A stretch of DNA of 64,000 bases from Lingula anatina (taxonomy: Eukaryota > Brachiopoda > Lingulata > Lingulida > Lingulidae). The position numbers and the translations under genes are program-made. Below, one piece after another: positions 34,361 through 46,641 of the stretch (position 1 is its first letter; every line of letters starts with the position of its first letter). The notes beneath the pieces were generated by a model. It did no database searches. It saw only the letters and a list, made by a program, of their open reading frames with translations, and was not told the DNA's origin. The DNA lies in NCBI RefSeq assembly GCF_001039355.2, contig NW_019774558.1:181400-245399 (forward strand). Reading direction: 5' to 3'.

Positions 34361-37300
34361 TTATATAGATATCAAAATATGTGTGTAGAGTTTTTCGTCC
34401 GTCACTGCTTCCACGTGATATGGTATGGTGGACACGCCGTCGGAACTTTTTTTGCGTTTTGCGCTTTTCAACAGTGCCATTCTTGAAGTGAAAACGAAAA
34501 AAAAAAAACATGGATTATCTCAATAAGTATATCTATAATTGATTATTTACTTAAAATGTTCAGTGTACAGCGGCAGATGTAATTTTTTCCACTTCCATAT
34601 ACAGATAGATTGTTAAGGATAGAGGAATATATTATTTGATATTGCGCTGACCCATATATATACTCCACCCTGAGAACCAGAGGCAGATCAATGACTTGTC
34701 AAAGCAAAGTACAATAGTCTGTTATGGCTGATATGCAGGGTGCTATACCACCCATTGAAAACAAGCCTGCCAAGATTACTTCCCTTTACTCAATATAAGA
34801 AAATTACAAGAAAAACAACGAAGAAATAATTATCTGTCACTCATTTAATTGACTGATCTACTCGTACAGAAATTAATCAATTGACTACAGTTAAGAAGCA
34901 GACAGTTAAGTCATAGTCTTGGGTCTCACCTGCGAGGATTTTTATCCCTGTTTGCGTGGATTAAGGATGTATATCGTCCCAGCACGGGATCCACGCGCTC
35001 AAATCCCAACACGGATGCTTTTAGCCTGGAATGAGAATTTCGCCTTTAAGGAACTTGACAAATGTGAATATTATAGTTTTTACAACTGCATTTAAAGTAT
35101 GTACAACAAAGAGTAGGACTGAAATTTTCAATTTTTATGCTAAAGAATTTTTTCACTTCAGTGATCAGATATTTTGGTTGTACTATAATTTCTTCACAAC
35201 AAAAGCAAAAATAAGTTTTTAGCTTTCTTATTTAATTTACATATCTATTTAATTATCTGTCTCTTTTTCACTTTAATATTGAGCCTAATCCCTGGCACCG
35301 AAATATTTGCGAGAAAAGACTTGAAGAAGTTTCTGGTGACGTAAGCTGACAAAAAATACATATATATTTCAAATATTAAAAAAATTAATTTACAAATAAA
35401 AAACTTAAAAAATTAGCAATAATAATAAAAAGTTGGGTTCAACTGACCTCAGGGCCATGTCGTCGTCCTCTCCGCCCCACCCCCAGTACTCGTTGGAGTA
35501 ACCGTTGACCTTCAGAAAATGTTCACGGGGAAATTTTAGCACACCACCAACAAGTGACTTGTACAGGGTTCTGGGATATGGAAAGAAAAGAAATAAGCTA
35601 GTCAACGTATGATATACAAGTGTAATGGAATTATCTTTAACGTGAGATGAAACCTTTTAAAATTGAAAATGTAAAGCGAGATATAGCAATACGAATAAAA
35701 CTGCATTACTGCATTTACTATAGGTATACAACAAACGTACTTGTAAATGTATTAGCCACATAATGGTTGAGAGGGGAATTGGATGTGAGAAAGATATGGA
35801 ACTAGAGACAGAGACAGAAAGAGAGAGAGTGAGAGTGAGAGTGTGAAAGAGAGAATGGGAGAGAGTGGTTCTTATTCTGTATCATTCATAGATGATAAAT
35901 TCATCAAAATAGAGAACAGATATAAAATATTAGATATATTAAAATAACACATGCGAAATATGCATTTAATCCAAAGGTACTTCACAGTCATCAACATATT
36001 TCGTTTAAATATCTACAATGAATAAGTTTTTCCTCAGTTATATCACAGTCTTCAAAACAGAAAGAAAGATGAAATAAGAAGAAAACAACAGCCATCGAAT
36101 TTTTAATTTCCGTTTTAAAGGAATTAGAAAAATATATCAAAATATTTTTTTTTACTTTAAGATGACCGGATTACTCCACTCTCACTCTCAAAGGCCGAGA
36201 AGTAACTCTCTTTAATACCAGTATACTTTCGTACTCTGTGGGCACGTTCACAATGGCATTATCGTTCTATGTAGATCGATCCAACTCTGCCGGGACTCTC
36301 GCCGAATGCAATCAGCTATAGGATGTGAATGTCTTACGCCTGCTTCTCCAGAAGGCGTGTCATTCGGTTATGATTACATTCAGCGAGAGTCCCTGCAAAG
36401 TAGAACGAAGAACGATAGTTTCACTGTGAGCGTGCCCTGAGATATTGGGTACCTGAACGATAGGCTGAAAGAAACCAAACTGAAACAAACAAAAAAACAA
36501 CTATACACACTTGTACTTATCTTGACTCGGAGCAGACGACATATGAAGAGGAGTGTCATGACAGCCGTAACTGTTCCGATCGTCTTCCGGGACTAGATCC
36601 ACGTCATGGAAGATGATGCACTGGAAGTCGAACAATTTTGCGGCTTCGAGATATCCAGCGTTCATGACGCGACCCTTGTTCCAAGTGCCTACACCTGCCT
36701 GATACATGTAAATATATAATTTGATTTAGTTATTTTTATAATGGTAATCATAATATAATATTTTCCTGAAAATGTCAGCACTTTTTCCCCAAATCACCTA
36801 CGCATACCATATCCAAAAGTGATCACAGGCGTACAATACATATACACGCTTTCCCATTTTGAAGTTTGTAGGTTTTTTGTCTCTTTTTGAATGAAAGGAG
36901 AGAATGATGATTTCACTCGCATAGGCAAAAAAAATTCATAACTTGAAATAGATGCAAACACAATCAAGAATAACAAACTGTGTTTACACAGGATAAACCT
37001 GACTTGAATAGAAAACTCGTTTACCTGTTCCACTAAAAAGATTCTGTAGTGTAACTGTTGTCGCTGCAAGAAAGGGTGAAGATAGCGTAACAACACGGAA
37101 AGGAGATGTCTGCGGTTACGATACGGGATGATGATGGCAACTCGGTGGCTGAAAAAGAAAATGAACATATTTTTTTCAATCAAAAGCGAAACTATAACAG
37201 ATAAACAGCGCAATAGCACGGGTGGATGTCACATAGGCTACACCTTGGTAACGAGCGGTGTACATGACATTTAGGCCTACCAAGAAGGCTCTCGTGAAAA

Positions 37301-38122
37301 ATATACACACCCTACTCTCTGATATCACAGTGGTCTCCAGTGCATCTCTGAAGAAGAGATTTGACAGTTCTATATGAGGCTACTAGCGACACCTGTGGTC
37401 AAATAGTAGACTGACCGCGTCTATATGCGTGACAGCTGTAAACAGCTTCTGCATGGGCCTGGGTGTTTTCTTTGCTTTTTTTCTATTCTTCGTTGTAACG
37501 AAGATAGATAAAGATAGAACTAATTAAAGGCACACTAATGAGTTTGAAAATCCCCAAAATGCTTATTTTTGCCACCCAGAAGTTCTTATAAAACCTTATA
37601 TACACGTTGAAAAGTTATGAAGAGACATGAAATTTTATTTCGGTTTGCTTTAACGAATTGCTGTGAACTCTGTAAACAAAAATAAATAAATAAATAAATA
37701 AAAAGATGGCGCCGTACGTAAATCAGTTTAAACGAAGACTACCAAAGAATAAGTCGACAAAGTTGGATTTCGAAAAGACCACATAGCAAATTGTGCTTAC
37801 CCTAGACCAAGTGGTAAAATAAACCTCGACATTTATACTGGACAATCGTTCTAAATGCTGATATTCTAAAGTTGACATTATTAGCCAGTACAAGGTAATC
37901 TCAGTAGGAAAAGCCAAGCTAAAATATCAAAGTATGTCTCTGCTTCGAAATAGACTACGATGGGCACTGGTCCATATCAAACTTAAGATAATTTAATCGT
38001 TAAACTGGCCCCCAGTACTAGACTGAAGACATACTGTGAGCGAAAGACCCGTATGTCGCAACTGCCTTGAAATTTCAACTTTCCCCTTTATCGCCAAGGC
38101 CCATCATGTTTACCAGTTATAC

Positions 38123-38153
<31 letters not shown>

Positions 38154-40000
38154 CAAATAAATAAATAAATAATAGGCTGAGACCATTACTATCCAAAACC
38201 CCGTTTTCGGGTTCTAAAAGAATTATATTTTTACTATCACTAGTGAAATCTACCAATTTTCATAAACTAAAGGATAATGACTCAAAAACTCGAATCAAAA
38301 AAACTTAAAAACGAACTTCGATTTCTCAAATCTGTGCAAGATTTGGTACCATAATACCTTGGTGATTGACGGCAAAATGTAGAGATTTCTAAAAGAAAAA
38401 AATTGAATAGAAATTAAAGTCTAACGCCCACTGCGGGCCTATAAGTGTACCTTGATTTGCAGTCTGTCGGTTGCCATTTTCCCCAAGTCATGGCAGGCAT
38501 AGCGTGTTTTATGTCCTCTAGAGTACTTGTAACGTTAAAGTCTATGGTAATGCGACCAACTGAAATAAATAAAACATGGGAATAATTAAAGACATACACT
38601 TTGTGCAGGAGCTTGATAAAACAAAATAGATTCCCCTTGAACATAAAGGGGCGTCATTTCCAGAACCGCTGAGACATACTCGTTTATAAACTAGATAGCG
38701 TGTTCCCTATTCCTAATTTTACAATGAAATTCACCATTCTCTTTATTGCGGGAGTGTCTAAATGAGCTTGGAGTCTGTGAACAGATTTGTACATTGTTTT
38801 CCGTGACATTCACATTTTTCTTAAAAATAAAAAAAATCTGTTATAAAAATATCAAACCTGGTGTGTCTTTAAACAAGGGGAAACGAGTTAATGTGGGAAA
38901 ATGATTACATTTAGCGACAGCCCTCGCTGCATTGGAGCGATCTACGTAGACCGATAGTATTAATGGGAATGAGCCCTTAGTAAAACTGTTAGGGGGTAAT
39001 TATCTTAACCCCCTAAATTCCATTTAAGCCGGTTAGTTGATAGCAATTTAGTGAGACTCCCCAGGGAGTTAGACCGATCCAGGTGGATAGATCTAGGCAT
39101 GGAAACCCAGTCTTGGAACTTTTCAACACTGTCGTCCGTCAAAAATGTTTTCATGTTGACTTGGCCGTACAAATTAAGGTAGGATTACAAGGAGTGATTG
39201 TGTACACTACAACTAATCGAAACTTGTAAACTGATATTCTAATTGGGACTTAAAACACATAAAAATATGATTAAAACAACACCATCATCAGCTTTAAAAA
39301 AGCGGAATTTCAGTAATATACCCGGGAGCTGAAAACGATGGCGATATACGTCATGGGTGCCATTCATTACGGCCATGTTAAATACAATGTTTTTTCTATG
39401 AATGAATACAGCGGAGCGTCCATTGTGCATTGATCTTTTTTCAAAAATTATTCGGGTCAAAAGTTCACCGTCTAAAACTATAAGGAAGTTAAAGTACACA
39501 GTTAAAACTTGTTATCAATGAACGTTGGTGGAATCTGGGGAACATTATTGCTTAAAATCAGATCTCCAATTTCAGAGAGCACCTTTTCACTCATTCACAA
39601 ATTCCATGTTTTCCTCACTCCCCTCTCTCTCTCCAACTTTTTTTAGTTCACACCATTTTTCTACCTCTTTTTTATCTTTCAGATATTAAAGTTAACCACT
39701 CACAATTAAGCAACATAACTCACCGAGCGTGTGCGGATAAGCAAGACAGGGTTCTTGAGATTCCTCCAATTCTTCAAGATTACCAGTCCTCTTTCCTCTC
39801 CTAGCGTTGTATACCGGCGCAGACTTTACTTTCCCATCTTCACACTCACGAGATGGCCTCGATAATTTTGCCAAATAAAACACATTAAGTACTACCTGGA
39901 AAACGACCAACCCGACCAGAACATGGACCACATTCACATGCATATTTCCTCGCTCTTTATGAATTGTAACAGGCCAGAGATTTTTACTAATTCTGCGCAT
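34361..40000 (-). CDS. Beta-1,4-galactosyltransferase family protein, copy 1
   Basis: Seven exons on the minus strand: 40000-39724, 38559-38451, 37148-37025, 36698-36511, 35570-35448, 35025-34930 and 34481-34361. All phases match; the product is 345 residues. A short cytosolic tail and a membrane anchor (about residues 22-44, VVHVLVGLVVFQVVLNVFYL) indicate a Golgi type II enzyme. The catalytic domain has CKSSHRVAIIIPYRNR, FHDVDLVPEDD (metal-binding DVD) and WGWGGEDDD, all family hallmarks. It transfers Gal or GalNAc from UDP-sugar to terminal GlcNAc. The position of human B4GALT1 Tyr289 is Leu (SLVGG), which favours GalNAc; the metal ligand Met344 is Ser (TSLIH). The intron 4 donor is GTGTGT, weaker than GTGAGT in copy 2. 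Its tandem paralog lies at 47482-52767. Confidence 0.92.
36239..36439. mobile_element. MITE in intron 4 of glycosyltransferase copy 1
   Basis: GGGCACGTTCACAATGG near 36240 and AGTTTCACTGTGAGCGTGCCC ending about 36439 are inverted. An inner inverted pair (GACTCTCGC, GCGAGAGTC) supports a foldback element. Intron 4 of copy 2 lacks it. Confidence 0.65.
38982..39105. mobile_element. TAGATC-type MITE, copy with unoccupied CCGG
   Basis: Inserted between CCCTTAG and TTGGAAC relative to copy 2 of the segmental duplication (51859). It contains CATTTAAGCCGGTTAG with a single CCGG at 39029-39032. This site is occupied by the Ginger-like element in the related MITE at 44574-47331. Confidence 0.65.
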
Positions 40001-40983
40001 TGTTGGTGCCGCCCCAGTATGAATTAACGGGGAGGAGAATATACGGGATCCGTCTTCGAGCTTCAGTGTCCGTAATACCAGTGCAGTCTCACGTCCGTTA
40101 TTCTAGCTGCTGTTCAATAAATGGCGGCACTTCTTAATAACGCAAACGATCCTGAAAATGAGGTTTATTGATTGAATAAAAAAACTCAATTCAGTTTACA
40201 AAGTGGCGGGTAAGACTTTCCTGTGTCATTTTTGGGGTCATCTAAATGCTTAACAAGACGTTTAGAGATGGCAAAATGTATAGAGTAACCCGGAGTCGTT
40301 TAACTCTCTGCCCTTCCTATGGCAGTCTCGTCCTAACAAGACATTTAGCGAGTACGAAATGAATGGAGTAACCCGTTTCATCTGACGTGTTTGGATGTTT
40401 AGGGAATTCTCTAGACGAGATGGCAAAAAAAAAGAAAAAACAATAACATAAGCCATCCATTTTAAAACAAGTTACCTTTACAGAGACAAACTATTCAATG
40501 GGACTGTAATCAGAATTTTCCAAATTTGCTTTGAATTAAATGAAAAGTAACTTACAGCTCAGTATTGGCCTATAACAACTTACTACCCAGTAGTAACGTC
40601 ACGCACGAAAAATATTTATATTTTCCGTTCGTCATTCCCATGCTAAATAATTGTTGTAAGATACGTTATTCACTAATACATGTAAAAATAAGCTCAATAT
40701 TGGTCTATAACAACTTACTAGTAAAACCATGCACGAACGCTTGCCCCAAACCTTTGCCTCAAAGTATGTTATTCCATGTGGATTTTCCTTTTTGTTGAAA
40801 TATAGGCCTATTTTGTCTGTACAGAGCATGGAGTAATATATCGTTCACGATATATTTTCATGGTACAGAGAGTTAATAAAAGTCCCACTGCGTGACTGCC
40901 TCTGGGACATTTTCACAGACTATATAGAATTACGTTAACTTACGTGGAATGAATCACTGTTTGTGTTTTGAAGTCCAGACAGC

Positions 40984-41094
40984 TGATCTGAGAGAAGATC
41001 TGAGAGAAGAGATCCTGATCTCAGAGAAAATCTGAGAGAAGAGAGCGCTGATCTGAGAGAAAATCTGAGAGAAGAGAGCGCTGATCTCAGAGAA
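40984..41094. repeat. Minisatellite, unit about 33 bp
   Basis: Three and a half copies of a unit beginning GATCTCAGAGAAAATCTGAG and ending in GAGAGCGCT. Confidence 0.85.
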
Positions 41095-41163
41095 GCACGG
41101 CCTTGCGACTTCCTTAATTTTACATATACACACGCTTTACCATTACTCATGCAGAATTTGAAT

Positions 41164-41164
41164 A

Positions 41165-41206
<42 letters not shown>

Positions 41207-41231
41207 TGAGAGAGAGAGAGAGAGAGAAAGA
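41164..41231. repeat. TG then AG microsatellite
   Basis: A TG dinucleotide run directly followed by an AG run. Confidence 0.95.
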
Positions 41232-42384
41232 AAGAGGGAGGGAGAGAGACACGGATAAAGGTAACGGGCCAAAAGAAAAGCAGAGGGGGGTATGGGAATG
41301 AGGAGAGAGGGGGAGAGGAAGGGGGATAAGTATACATTTGATCTTTATAGTATAACAGCTACAATGACAGGCATTTCCGACAACTGATGAATTTACTACA
41401 TATGTAAGAACAAGGTATCTGGGTGCTTAAAATATATGACACGTGTTCACCTCGATGTCAAATCTGCATACTTTCCGTTTGTCATTTCCATGCCAAATGA
41501 TCGTTGTAAGATATGTAATTCACTGATAAAAATAAAGCGGATCAATTCTTTAACAGAATGAGCAATGCTGGTAGATAGCATTTATTTCTGCAAACTACAA
41601 CACATTCTCTTAAAGAGATCCACAAGTACGCCAACAAAAGAGATTAATTCAGTCCCGTCTTCCTTTCGAAAGCATCCCACAAGCCTCGTGGAAAATTTCT
41701 GGTCATTTGGTACACCCAAAAGAAAATGCACAAAAGCCTTATTCACAAACGACGAAAATGAAGAGATTGAAAAGCGGAAAAGTCTTTAAGTGATGACTCG
41801 ATCCATGATGAATATATTAATTGAAAAAAAAGGCATGATAACCTTACCTTATTTCTTTAACAGCGAATAACTTTATCAAATTTCAACCACAATTCTTTCT
41901 GGCTATATCTCCTATCTAAATGCCTGGTCTACTCTCGAATTCGAATATATCTATGTGTAACTAGTACCGCACAAAGCGCCATAGGTCTACAGTTTACGAT
42001 GAAGTGCTTCGTGTAAAACTGGGTCTTCGATTATTTTCACCCTCACAGATGCAATTGCTGGAGGCTAATGAAGAGCAAAAAGAGACAACTGAATACATAT
42101 GTTGTTTATCACTCTGACACGAAAAAAGGAGGGCGAGGGGGGGTGATGCGGTTAACAGCGGAGGAATTTCCTGTGGCAACTAACATTTGGGACTTCATTT
42201 AGTCCCTGATTAAAAGGTTGCACCGCAAGTGGTTTGTTTTGCCAGAATTCTCAGATAAGAGAGTCAATCTTTCAAAGATTGACCTGTATGAATTCCGTAG
42301 CCGATCGCTGTAAAACAATGGTGTGGTCACGAGGAGTGTGTGGGGGGTGAGGGGTGGGGGTTGGGTGGGGTGGGGACTGCATAG

Positions 42385-42733
42385 TACCCTTTACTAGGGC
42401 CACAGTTTGATTTTTCACAAGATATTCACAGATAACTCTGGTTAAATTCACAGTTATTCTCTGCACCTCAACTAAGACCCCATTTCCAGAGATTAGATCG
42501 ATCTACTTTAGATCGACCTAACTCCCTGGGGGTTCACGCTAAATAGCTGTCAGCCGGGCGGACACGAAAGTTAATTACCCCCTTACAGCTTGTAGTAGGC
42601 GGGACGGACATTTAAGCCGGATTATCTGACAGTAATCTAGTGAGACTCCCCGAGGGGATAGATCGATCTAAAAGCTCTGGGAATACAGCCTAAAATGTCC
42701 AAATGATAAAAACTGTGGCCCCGGTAGAGGGTA
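42385..42733. mobile_element. Mutator-like MITE, third copy, with a nested MITE
   Basis: Left end TACCCTTTACTAGGGCCACAG, right end CTGTGGCCCCGGTAGAGGGTA. The flanks ACTGCATAG and GGTGTATAG agree at 6 of 9 positions, as expected for an old duplication. A TAGATC-type MITE (42475-42690) is nested inside. Confidence 0.6.
42475..42690. mobile_element. TAGATC-type MITE with unoccupied CCGG
   Basis: Both ends carry TAGATCGATCTA in inverted orientation. The interior CATTTAAGCCGGATTATC holds a single CCGG (42617-42620), homologous to the Ginger-like insertion site at 44675. Confidence 0.65.
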
Positions 42734-43169
42734 GGTGTATAGCAGGTCCTTATCTTCAGAGATACGCACACCCCTCCGTCCTCCTATAATCTTAAAAAGT
42801 GAATAACGGCACAAATTCAAACAATTTTCCATTCCTTTGAATCACATATTAGAACAGTTTAATTCTCCTCGTGTACATCTTTATGAACCCATTTAACATA
42901 TATGGTCCCCTAGCCTGAAGCCAACTTCTGGATCCGTCAATGTATATTCCTAAGGACACCTAATTTCACCATTATATTTCTTTAAAAACCTTTTGACGAA
43001 AGTTAAAAAAAAAGTTTTTTCCTAGTTTCAGCACATGTTTCATCAATGAAACTAAGTTCATATGGGCAAATACTTAACCTGGAAGGTTGTCACTGATGAG
43101 TCGTCACTTTTTAAGAAGGACCAAGCCATCTGCTCGAATATTTACTGTCCTGTTCAGTTTCTCCAGTTT

Positions 43170-43395
43170 TCAATATCAATTAAAAGTCAAATTCTAGGTC
43201 ATAGTAACAATGCCAATATATGACTTCTTATTAAAGTTCAAAAGTAAATATGGGTGTCAGTTTTGGTGATATAAAGGTCAGAACATTTGCAAAGTGCAGT
43301 TCACGATAAAATGTAGGTCAAGGTCAAATTCAAGGTCACCGGAAGATTGCTGATATATGATTGCCATTCAAGTTCAACAGTTCAACAAGTTCACC
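43170..43395. repeat. Region rich in AGGTCA-like words
   Basis: Contains TAGGTCATAG, AAAGGTCAGA, TAGGTCAAGGTCAAATTCAA and AAGGTCACC on the plus strand. Such words look like nuclear-receptor half-sites, but may simply be a dispersed repeat. Confidence 0.45.
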
Positions 43396-44452
43396 AGAAA
43401 ATTTTAAGAGACGTCCTCATAAACGCCATAACACCATATTTAATCAAAGCGTACTGTCATAATAAAGGAAAAAATAAGAGATAACCTTCATCCAAAAACG
43501 TAAAAAAGCATCATTCATAATCCATCATTTATTAATGTCCTTCAAATTTAATGGTGAAAAAATGAAAGCTAGCATTGTATTAATACTACATTCTGCATAT
43601 AATTCATCCGTTTTTAAACAAGAAAAAATAATTTTTAACCAACTGGTCTTTCATTATTTCACTTCACGACGCTGCGTTTCTTTCGCAGATACTTGGACAT
43701 TCTACTAAGAATTTCGGGGCATTAGTTGGGGAGAAACATGTAGTGCAATCCCTGAAGAGCTGTGTGTACCAAATCACAACGCCAAACTATGGTTAGTGTT
43801 ATGTTCACCCATTCCAGTACCAGTGGTCTTTCGCTCTCTATATGAGAAAATTATTAAGTTATGCAGTTCATGGGGGGTCAATAAATACATAATAACGTCT
43901 ACAGTTGGCAAAAAAAAAAGACTTTTTGTGTCTTTTATGTGAAAATTACCAGCGTGTGAAGTGAAATCAAGTGCCAGCTTTTGGTATTTATTTATTTATT
44001 TATTTTGTTTATGAGATATGGACCCCTATTTACGATGTGCTGTTAAGCAAAGGCATAATCCCGACTCTTTACTGATAAAACCACGCTTTTCAGTACTTAT
44101 TGTTATGATTAAATTGACGTTAAAACCGTGATGATAAATGTTGAGATGAGAGAGATCTGTTTGAAATCGCGATAATAGGGCCTACGTGACGGAAAATCAC
44201 GGAGCAATTCTGTTGATATATAACTTTTGCAACTAGCTTAAACTGTTACTGAACATGGACATTCGACTTCTGTCTACGTAAAGTCGACTGCGCTATATAG
44301 GTGACGTTTGACTTACGGTTGACGCCCAGTTAATGGAGCTGACCTTTTCTAGTGGGCTATTGTCGTTCCTGAGAGTAAAAAAAAAGTAGTTACTACAATC
44401 ATTTATATGGGGCAAAGTAACAAGACCAATAAAAGAAACGATTAAAACAATA

Positions 44453-44458
44453 TTTATT
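44453..44458 (-). promoter_or_regulatory. Ancestral polyA signal of glycosyltransferase copy 2, displaced
   Basis: TTTATT on the plus strand, homologous to the signal at 34111. It now lies about 3.0 kb from the stop codon (47482) because of the 2.76 kb insertion. Confidence 0.5.
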
Positions 44459-45136
44459 CTCTGTGAAGCGCAACTTATTCTGCTAAGATTTATATCTTTC
44501 TTGGCTAAGACCGTTCCCCTCACTTTCTTGCACTTTAAACGTTATAAAGCAGATTCCAAGGCTAATTCTAAGACTGGATTCCATGCCTAGATCTATCCAT
44601 GCCTACATCGAATCAGCTAGAAGGTAAAGATAATTACTCCCTAACAGCTTTGCTAGGCGTCACAGACATTTAAGCCGGTGTGAACGGAATGCAGGTCCGC
44701 CCGGAACCGAGGTCTTACGGACCACCGTTCCTGAGGAATAGTAGTCCTAATGGGACCTGCATTCCTGATATAATAAAGGGTAGGACTTCTATTCCTGGCG
44801 GACCTGCATTACTTTTACATTAGTCAACGGAATGGAGGTCCGCCCTATAACTACATGTATGTCCGACCATTTAAAATAGCAACTAGTGGATAATGACTAT
44901 TGGCAGTAATATTATTTATGTAGCCAAATGTTCACAAGCACAACGAAGCTCTGTTTTTGCTCCAAATTAAGTAAGATAAGTCCATATGACTGTAATTGTC
45001 ATTTATTAATGACGAAAACTAATAAGATACAAAGTTACAAAACTGGGGAGATAATCAAACATCCCCCAAACTATATAAGTGCCATGCTTTAGTGAGCACA
45101 TATAAGTACTCCGTAAAATCGACGGTTTGCTAGTTC

Positions 45137-45230
45137 GTCTCCCTGGTGTAGTGGTAAGGCTGTGCAGCATAATGGATGCTATACAGACTAGTTGTGTTTT
45201 TGGATGGAGGTTCGAATTTCGTTTACAGAA
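45137..45230 (+). repeat. tRNA-derived SINE head or tRNA pseudogene
   Basis: CCCTGGTGTAGTGGTAAGGC fits an internal box A (TGGTGTAGTGG at 45144) and GGTTCGAATTTC at 45209 fits box B, about 55 bp apart as in pol III promoters. The arms do not form a clean cloverleaf, so a functional tRNA is unlikely. Confidence 0.5.
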
Positions 45231-45410
45231 ATAAAATTATGTTTACTTTTCGTGTGAGTTTTTTTTTTCTTTTGTTTTATCCTGGTCGTCATTTTTGCCA
45301 CGTAGCAATTTTTTTGATTGGTTACAGACATAACCAGATGTCACACGCTACCTTGTTCTACTATAAATACCGCTCATATATGAATACCACACCCTCACTA
45401 GACGTTTGAT

Positions 45411-46641
45411 ATGGAAGGGACAAGCAGCACCCGGACCAGGCCCGAAGTTGAAGTTATTTTCCAATATCTTCAGGAGGGCACGTATCCTATCGAGACAACA
45501 CCAACACAGAAAAGAGTTATTCGGAAAACAAGCAAGTCTAATTATAAAGTAAACTTTCAATTATAATGATGTTAAATATGCAATATTAAATACGCAGATA
45601 TACAATTTCAGGGATGTGTGTCCAATGGACCTATGTACCTTGAATAAATGACCTGCATGGAGTTACTATTTCATGGGTATTTATGCCGGGGGGACTACCA
45701 TTTCTGGGATTTTATGCCCGGGGGACTACCATTTCTGGGATTTTAGGTCCGGGGGACTACCATTTCTGGGATTTTAGGTCCTGGGACAGCTGCTTACGAT
45801 TCCTTTTCTCAGTTTTAAACTCGAACAAATTAACAGTAGTCTAGGTCAATAATTCCTTTAACATCATGAGTACACATATATGCATATTGTAATGCTTATT
45901 TCAGATTGAACAAGACAAGCTCTATTACAGAGTTAGCAGGAGGAAAGTGAGGGACGTAGCAGATGAAGGGCATAATGAAAATATTGATAATGATGTTGGT
46001 GGAGTATGGCGAAAAGTTGTAAGAAACAGGGAAGAAGTGAAAAAAGATTTGGATACACTGCATACATCACCGCTTGGTAAGTATGTATTGAAATAATTCC
46101 GTATTCACAATACCGCTTATACGTTGCTTTATTTAATTGTGTGACGTAATTCCAGACATAGAAAAACGTGAAGTGTCTATAAAATGCGATTGTATTAATT
46201 TCCTTGTTTTTAAATTTAAGGTGGTCACCTAGGACGAGATAAGACACTGGCCAAGGTTGAACAGATATAGTATTGGCCAAACATGGTAGACGACATTAGA
46301 AAATTCATTTTTAAATGTGACAAATGTCAGAGCAACAACGGCTCTCCACCGCTTTAACCCTATTCCCGTGAACAAGTCTGAGGCGTGGAGGATGGTAATC
46401 AAGACAAGTTATGGTATCTAAATTAATTTTACAGGTACTTACCGTGGGAACAAAAGTGATGAAAAGAAATGTACGAAGGAGTGACAGAAAGGGGGGCAAA
46501 CAAGAAAACTCCTGGCTGGGGCTCTACGTTGTGAAGGGGATATCCAAATCTGGAGCTTACATCCTCCAGATTGAAGGCGGGTGCACACAGAAAGGCGCCG
46601 TAAACAGGGCAAATTTGAAAGTTTATGTTGCAGATGAATAA
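45411..46641 (+). pseudogene. Ginger/gypsy-type integrase gene with introns, decayed
   Basis: Exons by frame and splice signals: 45411-45548 (phase 0), 45905-46076 (phase 1), and from 46221; a last segment from about 46435 ends at a stop (46639-46641). Exon 2 ends in HTSPLG and exon 3 opens GHLGRDKT and continues to CDKCQ, the HHCC zinc-binding part of integrases. The final part has WLGLYVVKG and AVNRANLKVYV, a GPY/F module with Pro replaced by Leu. There is an in-frame stop at 46268-46270, a frameshift near 46355, and the whole DDE catalytic core is missing between AWRMV and the GPY/F module. A CTATAAATA motif at 45361 precedes the start. Family knowledge: similar intron-bearing host genes are GIN1 and KRBA2. 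Function is lost in this copy. Confidence 0.72.
45685..45788. repeat. Minisatellite, unit about 32 bp
   Basis: Three copies of a unit containing GGGGGACTACCATTTCTGGG then ATTTTAGGTCC, inside the transposon. Confidence 0.9.

Larger units (their letters stand above)
32304..40333. repeat. Segmental tandem duplication, copy 1
   Basis: Aligns along its length with 43396-53131: 3' flank (32304-32830), the GTCGACT block near 33960, all seven glycosyltransferase exons and introns, and about 330 nt upstream of the start codon, ending near TATGGCAGTC. Differences are mostly point changes plus private insertions (33031-33804, 36239-36439, 38982-39105 here). Confidence 0.85.
40334..42384. other. Spacer between the two duplicated blocks
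   Basis: Holds a 33-bp minisatellite (40984-41094) and TG/AG microsatellites (41164-41231). Short open frames, for example around 41565-41789, match nothing I recognise. Confidence 0.45.

Noticed and set aside
39239-39499. Open frame in intron 1 of glycosyltransferase copy 1
   Set aside because: Exons 1 and 2 join in frame without it, and the second copy of the gene does not preserve it.
45137-45230. Functional tRNA gene
   Set aside because: Boxes A and B fit, but acceptor and anticodon stems do not pair well.
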